From assembly GCA_964498965.1 (NCBI GenBank), contig CAZCJU010000039.1, positions 1 to 16,840 of the forward strand: a stretch of 16,840 bases of DNA. Direction: 5' to 3'. Source of the DNA: CAZCJU01 sp964498965 (GTDB lineage Bacteria > Bacillota > Clostridia > Oscillospirales > CAG-272). Shown piece after piece: positions 7,801 through 14,600 of this stretch. A program made the position numbers and the translations under genes. The number at the start of each line of letters is the position of its first letter. Position 1 is the stretch's first letter. The notes under the pieces were generated by a model. It was not told the origin of the DNA. It did no database searches and saw nothing but the letters and a program-made list of their open reading frames with translations.

Positions 7801-8650
7801 TTACGGCAATAATGCAATATATATTCGAGGCGAAATGCCGGGTACACTTAAAAAATATAATAAGCGACATTCGGAAATGGCAAATCAAGAGGTCATTCAG
7901 GTGTTCAATTATTATGAATGGGATTGGTATAACGAAAACGGCGGAGAAGACGGAAACTCTTCGATAAGCGGTAGCGGTATCGGAATATTCCCGTTGAGTG
8001 ACGGATTTGAGATACATATAAAGAAGTACGTTCCCGATGGCCTTACGGTTTCCTCGGCGGCTGCGACCTTGCCGTTCCCCGAAGGGTTTCAGACAAACAG
8101 TGACGGATTTTACAATATCCGCTTCGAGGACAACGAAGAAGAAGTAAAGATATTCGTTAATGACGTATTACTTGCCCGTATCACCTTGGAAAATCCCGGA
8201 GTGACATATGAAAGTGACGAAACCGGACAAAAATATTACGGAAAAGCTGTGCTTTACGATAATAGCGGTGCGGAATTGCTGATTGTGGAAAATACCCGCC
8301 TGAATTCGTCAGGCTCGCAAATTGCCGTAACTACAAGAGATCAGTCGATAGAATACGACAACTTGACGTTTTCTTATAGCGAAGAAGTGACCGTTGAGGG
8401 AAGTCGTGCGGAAAAAACGGTTTCGGCGGCTGACGGCACACCGTCGTATACACCGGATACGCACCTGCTCGACGAAATGAACGGAGAAAGCGTACCTCCT
8501 GCTTCTACCGAAAGCGAAACGTCAAACGAACAGGGACAAAACGGCAAAGCTTCGCATATCGTGATTTGGATAGTTGTCGGTGCCGTGGCGGTTGCCGTTG
8601 TCGTGACTGCAGTCGTGATAGCTTTAAAAAAGAAAAAAAGTAAAGAATAA
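4880..8650 (+). CDS. secreted, membrane-anchored GH99-like glycosidase with accessory domains
   Basis: The protein has 1256 residues. A signal peptide (1 to about 27) is followed by a laminin-G-like sandwich (about 55-250). A TIM-barrel-like region (about 293-655) resembles GH71/GH99-type glycoside hydrolases: YVGLFYFLCW, YWAEPYFGYYL, the RKH-AYMLEAAGVDFIYLDVSN strand with Asp373, and TGWNEWIAG with Glu589 near the end of the barrel. Next come a CBM9/DOMON-like module (about 660-850, with NLFIDSDND and WGGYDYVI), another jelly roll (about 895-1165), a Ser/Thr/Glu-rich linker, one transmembrane helix (about 1222-1247) and a KKKKSKE cytoplasmic end. It would act at the cell surface on a glycan, probably one whose products feed the divergent beta-galactosidase. 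Catalytic residues and substrate are inferred; exact CAZy family membership is unsure. Confidence 0.8.
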   Translation: MKRVFCFILTALMLATSLPSVSPAASANERTYDGVNVTHHEGSYDSMKRTMAVYRYDFSANQLNYYVSDEALAISDRTKILISDGVLKCKGDSEVSFGSAVCLGDNYGLEDGYLQFELCLKSGSVTLGLRCARTAVSPEEGRGVWITFDSSGKLTVKDFYTGITAQIPFSESLEQAKAFRVDEKRNELVLSCGGKTLLTIKTDGTFLGFYDCDGKELAKTNESKLDCTGYWELYMDNLDGYIDNVEFSCMDIDDSLPESDTVRKVDYSTWSAVDDLGRVVTSGAANDGETSNRYVGLFYFLCWRGAGIHAVNNTELYKTLGDSEFKKYFDEGKGGEHYWAEPYFGYYLNTDTWVYRKHAYMLEAAGVDFIYLDVSNKETFVEGHTALFDTWLQIRKEGGDTPQIVFFNGDDAAEKTFESNMEVLFTTVYSKENWDKYSELFFMWDGKPLVLGNKSKLSQAMLEKVENSFTIRGSWAWTDSDGYWPWMQEYVVQDGVYALQNGGWGRDENGNIESLAVCMGHHPASNKGRSYVNGRQPASSGRSDFGFSMTELAAQGKGFEASFTAMQSLISRKVSADQPFVMMLTGWNEWIAGCVYNDSKANFINYQTKWLYVDQFNCEYSRDGEPMRNIDGEGIGDNFYYQMADYIRQFKGTVDVPNADNQSTVDIYDKNSWDKIQLKYMDNIGDAALRNTASYDIDYRYINNTGRNDLSYAKVSQDSEYLYFMTVCNSPIVIDDGTNWMNLFIDSDNDRTNGWGGYDYVINRDRDSYVVTVEKISDNGKTECVGYAYYCIDGEYMALRISKKILGIDGDATQLYFKWADNSVDVGGDIMAFMDTGDTAPNDRYSFDYRCTSVSEYDTSYTLPTFTKTTVAATGNGGKSESPYPVITGNGNTVLNDVNVLFDFDKEGYEAGKFLTDTPLAETFEYVAGTSGSTVLIKKGDNGNYVRQSGISDLRTFADIKGSYKFSLDVRPVDYGNNAIYIRGEMPGTLKKYNKRHSEMANQEVIQVFNYYEWDWYNENGGEDGNSSISGSGIGIFPLSDGFEIHIKKYVPDGLTVSSAAATLPFPEGFQTNSDGFYNIRFEDNEEEVKIFVNDVLLARITLENPGVTYESDETGQKYYGKAVLYDNSGAELLIVENTRLNSSGSQIAVTTRDQSIEYDNLTFSYSEEVTVEGSRAEKTVSAADGTPSYTPDTHLLDEMNGESVPPASTESETSNEQGQNGKASHIVIWIVVGAVAVAVVVTAVVIALKKKKSKE

Positions 8651-8667
8651 CTCCGTGCAATAAATTC

Positions 8668-8725
8668 GTGCTTCAAAATGCGGTGTTGTGACAGCATCAC
8701 AGCCGCTTTTTGAAGCACATTTTTT
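8668..8725 (+). terminator. long-stem intrinsic terminator after the GH99-like gene
   Basis: GTGCTTCAAAATGCGG (8668-8683) pairs with CCGCTTTTTGAAGCAC (8703-8718) with a single mismatch. An inner TGTGA/TCACA stem closes a CAGCA loop, and six T follow (8720-8725). It lies 18 bases after the stop codon and separates this gene from the region 3 genes. Confidence 0.92.
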
Positions 8726-8778
8726 ATTATGTACGTACACTTTCGGCAAATGAGTGTTACACATTAATTTTAAATTTG

Positions 8779-8787
8779 TGATATAAT
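8779..8787 (+). promoter_or_regulatory. extended -10 promoter for the zinc-ribbon protein gene
   Basis: TG-A-TATAAT is a perfect -10 hexamer (8782-8787) with an extended TGn. The -35 is weak (TTACAC at 8757-8762, 19-base spacer). The leader to the ATG at 8921 is about 125 bases, AT-rich, with a small AATCG/CGATT stem near 8850. A 22-codon frame near 8799 in this leader has its AGGA too close to the ATG and is not called. Confidence 0.6.
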
Positions 8788-8920
8788 CACGAAGGATTTA
8801 TGGTTTTTCAGTGGTTTTTCTGCGATTTTTCGGTGAAAATACAAATCAAAATCGACTTTTCCGATTGAAAATAAACGAAAAAATCAAAAATTCACAAATT
8901 TTTAACATACGGAGCGAAAA

Positions 8921-9571
8921 ATGGATCATCAGACAAACGGTCAAGGAAACGGTACAAACGGGTACAATTCCACAACGCAAACAGTGAACGGAAGCGATGG
9001 GAAAAAGTTTTGTATCAGATGCGGAAACGGAAACAATGCGGGAGCAAGATTTTGCATAAGATGCGGTGCGAGCATGGATAACACACCGCACCAAGAAAAC
9101 AATGTGCCGAATTACGGCGGGTATGCAATGCCGCAACCGCAAGTGCAAGCGAATGCCGTACAGGGAAACAAAAGAATGTTGCTTTTGGGAGGTGTTGTAA
9201 TAATCGTAATTATTGTAGCTATTATTGCGATTGTTTCAGCAACTTCATCAAATGTCGATAAGCGTATCGTCGGAAAATGGCGTTGCAGCACCGATAAAAC
9301 AGTCGGAACGATAGAATTCAAAAAGAACGGTAAATTTATAGCCGACGAGGGAAGCGATGTCGAATCGAGAGGAACATACAGAACTGAGGACGGGGTAATA
9401 TACTGTACTTTTACTTCTTATGCGGGAGAGACTATCAGCACTCTTGAACAGGCGGAGGATGAATATAATTATCGTGTAATCGATTCCAACACCATAGAGA
9501 TTGAAAAAGAATACTTTACATCAATGTGGGAACTTAAAACAAAATGGGTCGAATACTGGCGTGTTGAATAA
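8921..9571 (+). CDS. zinc-ribbon, single-TM protein with extracellular lipocalin-like domain
   Basis: This 216-residue protein has no signal peptide. A polar Asn/Gln/Gly-rich start (MDHQTNGQGNGTN) precedes a compact zinc ribbon with Cys31, Cys34, Cys45 and Cys48 (two FCIRCG knuckles). A flexible linker leads to one transmembrane helix (about 86-108). The C-terminal domain (about 112-216) begins IVGKWRCS and is a beta-rich, lipocalin-like domain of the kind that measures or binds small ligands; Cys122 and Cys162 could form a disulfide. Topology is therefore ribbon inside, lipocalin-like domain outside. Such proteins are widespread in clostridia with unknown function. GGAG sits 8 bases before the ATG. 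The next gene encodes nearly the same first 13 residues, suggesting a functional pair. No operon is certain, since the next gene has its own promoter. Confidence 0.85.
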   Translation: MDHQTNGQGNGTNGYNSTTQTVNGSDGKKFCIRCGNGNNAGARFCIRCGASMDNTPHQENNVPNYGGYAMPQPQVQANAVQGNKRMLLLGGVVIIVIIVAIIAIVSATSSNVDKRIVGKWRCSTDKTVGTIEFKKNGKFIADEGSDVESRGTYRTEDGVIYCTFTSYAGETISTLEQAEDEYNYRVIDSNTIEIEKEYFTSMWELKTKWVEYWRVE

Positions 9572-9627
9572 GTACAATTGAAATCTCATCAGTAAAAAAA
9601 TAATTTTTTGTAAACATCTGCATCGAA

Positions 9628-9685
9628 TTAACAAATGTTAATGACAACGCTGTCGAATGGGCGTACAATATATTATTATTCGACA
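9628..9685. repeat. two nested inverted repeats around the 9641-9669 promoter
   Basis: TTAAC-AAAT-GTTAA (9628-9641) abuts and slightly overlaps the -35 box. TGTCGAAT (9651-9658) pairs with ATTCGACA (9678-9685), perfect 8-base arms 19 bases apart that bracket the -10 box. Both are placed like operator sites that would block RNA polymerase; neither is followed by a T run, so termination is not the explanation. Confidence 0.5.
9641..9669 (+). promoter_or_regulatory. promoter of the Q/N/Y-tailed membrane protein gene
   Basis: ATGACA (9641-9646), a 17-base spacer and TACAAT (9664-9669) match the sigma-A consensus at 5 of 6 bases in each box. The leader is about 80 bases and ends in AAGGAGAG shortly before the ATG at 9758. 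Confidence 0.7.
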
Positions 9686-9757
9686 AAAAAACATGACTGC
9701 TTCATATCTAATCAAATTTTAATTTAAAATGTAATTATTATTTTAAGGAGAGAAAAA

Positions 9758-11425
9758 ATGGACTACCAAACAAACGGACAGGAAAACAATACAAACACAA
9801 CCGATTCCGCACAACAGACTACGGCTGCGGAAACCCAAAACGGCTATAACAGCCAACAGTACGGGCAGTACAACCGACAGTATGCCGACCAAAACTATCA
9901 ACAGCCGGACTATAATTATGTCGAGCAGCAGTACGGTCAGCAGTACACACAGCCCGCAGACGAAAACACAAAACCACCCAAAAAGCACAAAAAGCGTAAC
10001 TTTTTAATAATTCTCGCTGTTCTGCTCATAGGCGTGGGAATAGGATTCCTTGCTTACCGTAACAGCGATGCGGCAATTGTAAAATCCGCATTTGCCGACT
10101 TAAAAGACAAGGCTTACGATCTGGAAGCTGTCGGTGCCTATAAGAAAGTAGTTGAAAACGGCAAAATGACCGTTACTGTAGGCACTGATTCCGAAATTCT
10201 CGGCGGTCAGAACTTTAAGGTTGAAACTTGGTCAAATAAAAAGCAGCGTAAGTCCGTAGTAAAACTGACAAGCGATTATGCAAATGCGGATCTGTATGCT
10301 TCGACAAAGGGGGTTTATGCCGAAACGAATATCCTCAAAGATGCTTACGGCATGGAATTTAAAGGTATGTGGGATAGATTTGAGCGGTCAGATCTTTATG
10401 ATTACTTAGATGCCGACGAGTACGAAACGATTATTTCAGCAATTGAAAATATCACCGACGACCCGGAAGGCTTTTCCGATGAAATAAAGAAGTACGTCAA
10501 GAAATACAGCAAGGAACTTGAAAAAGAAATTTATAAGAAAGCCGAAAGAACAAATCAAAACGGCATTCTTACCTTAACGCTTGATAACGAGGCCATTGCC
10601 GAGATAGTCGAAGATATGTATAAGAAGTTGAAAAACGATAAGGATTTTCAAAACTACCTTGACAAAAAAATTCCGCTTGATACCATAAGCGGCGGACAAC
10701 TCGATAAATGGAAGGAAGTCTTTGACGAAATAGAAGTAGATCAATTGACGAGTGTGATCGAACAACTCGACTTTGATTTAGAACTTCAAATTACATATAC
10801 ATCCATTAAGCACGACATGAAGAAGCTTGAAATCAAATTCTCTGCGAGCGGTGCTAAAGCGTCGGCAACACTTGATTTTAGCGAAAAAGATACGATAACA
10901 GCTGTGGTAAAGGCAAACGGCACTACAGTAGCTAAAGTAAAATATTCCGAAAGCAAAGACGGCTTTAAGCTCACTGTTAATGCAGAAGGCAGCGACCAAT
11001 ACAGCGTAACATTTGATAAGCAAGACGGCAATAAATACAAAATGAAGCTTAAGACAACAAGCTATTACGGTGAAGAAGAAATTGTGCTGGAGGGTAAATA
11101 CCAGAGTAACGGCAAGCACTTCCTGTTCAATGTCGACACCGTTACAATCGATGATGAAGAAACCGTCGTGGATATAACGCTTGAAATGACTTATAAGCAA
11201 AGTATGCCGTCGTTCCCCTCAAATACGAAAGACGTAATGTCGCTTGACGAGGACGACATCGATAGTATAGAAGAGCAAATAAGCGATTGGTCCGACGAAG
11301 TTAGGGACGAGATAAGGAACAATTACGATATAAACGGTAGCTATAGTGCCATCAGCGGCACAGCTGCGATGACCGTTGTTATGGCTCCCACAATGCTAAC
11401 AGCTGCACTTGCTTTGATAGGATAA
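9758..11425 (+). CDS. type II membrane protein with Q/N/Y-rich cytoplasmic tail
   Basis: This 555-residue protein starts with MDYQTNGQENNTN, then a low-complexity Gln/Tyr/Asn-rich tail to about residue 70, a basic stop (KPPKKHKKR) and one transmembrane helix (about 81-100). The large extracellular part (about 101-530) alternates beta-rich stretches with charged helical ones (about 225-330). It lacks cysteines and any motif I can tie to an enzyme. The C-terminus is a hydrophobic 20-residue tail (AAMTVVMAPTMLTAALALIG), odd for a secreted domain and possibly a membrane-associated helix. The N-terminal 13 residues match those of the preceding gene at 10 positions. AAGGAG precedes the ATG. I do not recognise the family; a scaffold or sensor role is only a guess. 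Confidence 0.82.
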   Translation: MDYQTNGQENNTNTTDSAQQTTAAETQNGYNSQQYGQYNRQYADQNYQQPDYNYVEQQYGQQYTQPADENTKPPKKHKKRNFLIILAVLLIGVGIGFLAYRNSDAAIVKSAFADLKDKAYDLEAVGAYKKVVENGKMTVTVGTDSEILGGQNFKVETWSNKKQRKSVVKLTSDYANADLYASTKGVYAETNILKDAYGMEFKGMWDRFERSDLYDYLDADEYETIISAIENITDDPEGFSDEIKKYVKKYSKELEKEIYKKAERTNQNGILTLTLDNEAIAEIVEDMYKKLKNDKDFQNYLDKKIPLDTISGGQLDKWKEVFDEIEVDQLTSVIEQLDFDLELQITYTSIKHDMKKLEIKFSASGAKASATLDFSEKDTITAVVKANGTTVAKVKYSESKDGFKLTVNAEGSDQYSVTFDKQDGNKYKMKLKTTSYYGEEEIVLEGKYQSNGKHFLFNVDTVTIDDEETVVDITLEMTYKQSMPSFPSNTKDVMSLDEDDIDSIEEQISDWSDEVRDEIRNNYDINGSYSAISGTAAMTVVMAPTMLTAALALIG

Positions 11426-11443
11426 CAGCAGTACCGAAATAAG

Positions 11444-11610
11444 ATGATGAAAAAATTTTTTCTGTAATTTTGATTATCGCAACGGCACTCACCCTCGTAA
11501 CAACGGTGAGTGCCTCAGACGGGAATATAGCTTCCGTCGAAGTCTTGCAATTTGATAAAAAGCCCACAATATACGGTGTTGTAACCGAATTTAAATCCGA
11601 GCAAGTGTGA
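11444..11610 (+). pseudogene. frameshifted, truncated exported-protein gene; paralogue of the 11671 gene's second half
   Basis: ATGATGAAAAAA TTTTTT reads M-M-K-K-F-F-L and then stops. One extra A in the A6 run would instead give MMKKIFSVILIIATALTLVT, a textbook signal peptide, followed by about 30 more residues to the TGA at 11608-11610. The frame without correction has no start codon after its upstream stop at 11440. Two stretches resemble the internal second hydrophobic segment and following domain of the gene at 11671. ATCGCAACGGCACTCACC matches ATCGCAACGGTTCTCACC near 12272 at 16 of 18 bases, and VVTEFKSEQV matches VVLSDFKSDEI. It begins 18 bases after the previous stop and has no strong ribosome site. 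It is either a decaying gene or a homopolymer sequencing error or slippage site. Confidence 0.6.
11484..11514 (+). repeat. perfect 10 bp inverted repeat inside the gene remnant
   Basis: GGCACTCACC (11484-11493) and GGTGAGTGCC (11505-11514) are exact inverted arms with an 11-base loop. The RNA would form a stable GC-rich hairpin 59 bases after the 9758 gene's stop. There is no T run after it, so it may protect the 3' end or act as a Rho-type or processing site rather than as a classical terminator. Confidence 0.6.
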
Positions 11611-11647
11611 ATTAACATTTCACACTTGGCTTCGGTGTGAATTAACA
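11602..11647 (+). repeat. inverted and direct repeats of GTGTGAA upstream of the 11671 gene
   Basis: CAAGTGTGAA (11602-11611) and TTCACACTTG (11619-11628) are perfect 10-base inverted arms with a 7-base loop. GTGTGAATTAACA also occurs twice directly (11605-11617 and 11635-11647), 30 bases apart. Three copies of the GTGTGAA half-site therefore lie in 46 bases, ending 11 bases before the AGGAG ribosome site (11659-11663). This could be an operator or RNA leader, or the scar of a deletion between direct repeats. Confidence 0.55.
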
Positions 11648-11670
11648 AGAGCTTTATTAGGAGTGTAACT

Positions 11671-14600
11671 ATGAAAAGAATCGCAAATCTGCTTTTGGCA
11701 CTTTCATTGACCGTATGTATGCTTTTGGCTCTGCCCATCGGAGCTGCTGCCGCGAACACCGAAACAAAAAACGGTCTGGAAGTAACCGTAATAACCGACA
11801 AAGATGAATATACCGCAGATGAGGATATTCAAGTATCGGTAAATATCAAAAATAACAATACCTATATGGTTGAAGACGTTTTCGTCGAAGCCTTGCTACC
11901 CGAGGGTTTGGTTCTGAAGTCGGGAAACCTCTCAACTGCCGACATTGACATTGAGTCCGGGAAAACTTATTTGTTCTCCCTTGTCGCACAGCTATCGGAC
12001 GAGTTTAAAAAGACGACTGAAACCGAGCCGGAAAACACAACGTTGCCGGAAAACTCAACCGAGTTGAGTGACACGACAAAAAACGAAAACACAACAGAAC
12101 CGAATGATACCACCGTTGCGGATGATACCACAACCGAAGAAAGCGGAGGAAAATCCAATATCGTTTTGTGGGTAGTGCTGGGTGTCGTATTCGTCGCCGC
12201 AATTGTTGCAGCAATCCTGCTTATTTTCAAATTTAAACACAAAACCAAGGTCATAAGCCTGTTCTTGTGCATCGCAACGGTTCTCACCGTTATTCCTATA
12301 AGCGATTTGACGGTCGAAGCCGGTACGGCAACCGTTACAGTTGATAAAATAATTACTGTTGACGGCATCGATTATACAGTAAGTATTAATGTTAAATTTA
12401 ATCCCGAAGATAATACGGTCGTGCTTTCGGATTTTAAGTCCGATGAAATTTATTTTGTGTGTGGAGAAAAATCAAAAATTACTTTTTCCGTAAAGTCCGA
12501 CAGCAATATTAACGGAATTACACTGCTAAAAAATAATAATGAAACAGTAGGGGTTATGCATGATGACGGCTTGAACGGCGACTTAGTTGCAAATGATAAT
12601 GTGTTTACGCTTGTCGCAACCGAAACGGTAACAGCTAGCAGCTTGCAAACCTATAATTATTACTGTAAAGCAAATTCGACACAAAGTGACAAAATTTCCG
12701 TTTACTACTTTCCTAAGTTGACACAGACAAGTGCGGTTAAAGCAAAAGAGGATTACGAATATGTACAACAGCAAATAGCAAATATCGAAAATCAATATTC
12801 AGACGCTGACGGATATGTAAAAAAAGCAAACAGAACCACAGTGGTAAACAAAATAGCAGACGAGAGCAAACAATGGATTTCAGACGGTAAGGTCCTGCAT
12901 TGTGTTACAGAAGATTGCTCCGTATATATCAAATTCACATCCGGCTTGGCTTCAATCTATGAACCCGCATTGAAAAATACGGACAGCGTAGGCGTTGACA
13001 CTCAAATGAGAATCACAACGTGTCAACCGACATTTACCGAAATGGGCGGAGAAGGTTACAGCACGAATGCATATGAGCTTCCTGACGGAGTAAACTATGT
13101 GCTGGAAATGATTGATGATTCTGCTTTCGATATTGACAATTCTTTCAATAATTATACGTTCCCATCGGCAAAGAATTATGATGACGAGAATGTGACGCTT
13201 GACGTTATCAAATCCTTTGGCAGTAACCAAATAATTTTGTGGCACGGTCACGGATATTACGGTCCGATTGTAAAATCGTCACTTGCAACAGGCGAAGCAT
13301 TTAACTGGAATGCTTATTTCTGGGATACTTCGTATTTCAATGATTGTGTTGCAAATAGATTTGTCAACAGTTTGGTTTTTCAATTTGACAATGTTATCAT
13401 AACTTCTAAATACATAGATTATTATTGCGGAAATATGAACAATAGTTTGTTATACTTGGCGGCTTGTGACAGTGGAAAAAGTGACGAGTTGGCTAATGCA
13501 TTTTTGAGAAAAGGTGCAGCTGCCGTTGTCGCAAACAGCAACAAAATAATAAGAGAATATAACGTAGCAATGCTGTATGAAACAATGTCAAATATGCAAA
13601 CCGTTAATCGTCAAACCGGTAATTATTACACACTTTCCGAAGCACTTGTTACCGCCAAGGCGAAATACGGAAACAGCGATGCCGATCTCCGCTATGGCGG
13701 TGTAGGTGCAAAACCTTTGATTTTCGGAGGTAATATAGCAAATAACTACCGCCTAAGAAATAAAAACGATGAGCGTGGTACTTTGTCGGGCAAAATCTGT
13801 AAAGCCTCCGACCGCATTACGGCTATCCCCAACGCAAGCATCAAAGTATATAAAAACGGAACACTCTACACATCAAGCACATCAAATTCAACGGGTAACT
13901 ACTCAATAAGCTTGCCCGAAGGCAGATATTCGGTTCTGATAACTTCAAACGGCTATATTGACTTCAAAGCTTACGCAGACGTTACCGTAAACGAGAATAC
14001 ATATATGGAAACGTTCTTGATGATTAAAGGCTCGACCGCACAATCCGGTACAGCAAGCGGTAAAGTCATAAACTCCTTGACCGGAACGGGAACACCGAAT
14101 GTCACCTTGACGATAAAGAAAGACTGGAATAATCCCGATGAATCGAGTACAACCGTGAAAACTGTCGTGACGGATTCCGACGGATATTACACGGTTTCCT
14201 TGCCGCTCGGCAACTATACAGTAATCGCAACAAAGGACGGATATACTTCCTCCGCATTTAATATCATAGTGCAGGAGGGAACAACAAGTAACCAGAATGG
14301 CATAATCACACCTTTGATCGGCGGTGATAACTATCTGATAACCTTGAGATGGGGCGAAAATCCAAGAGATTTGGATTCCCATGTCGTTGGAACATTGAGC
14401 GATGGTGATAGATTCCATGTGTACTTTGCCGATGATTCTCAATACGACGGAAATGTTGAGGTATGTAATCTTGACTATGACGATACCGACGGTTACGGTC
14501 CGGAGCATATTACCTTGATTACGACAACAGACGCACCCTATTACTATTATATTCACAGATATGCGGGTAGCGGTGCGATCGTTACCTCCGAGGCACAGAT

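Noticed and set aside
8799..8870. Possible 22-codon leader peptide in the 5' leader of the zinc-ribbon gene
   Set aside because: The AGGA is only about 3 bases from the ATG, the peptide has no regulatory codon run, and no terminator/antiterminator pair was found.
9592..9611. A-run/T-run after the zinc-ribbon gene as a terminator
   Set aside because: The stem would be only A-T pairs with almost no loop, too weak to terminate transcription.
13945..14556. 203-codon minus-strand frame inside the 1027 aa gene
   Set aside because: It is the complement of the well-supported carboxypeptidase-regulatory-like and DUF2135-like domains and has Cys/Ile/Val-rich composition typical of an antisense shadow.
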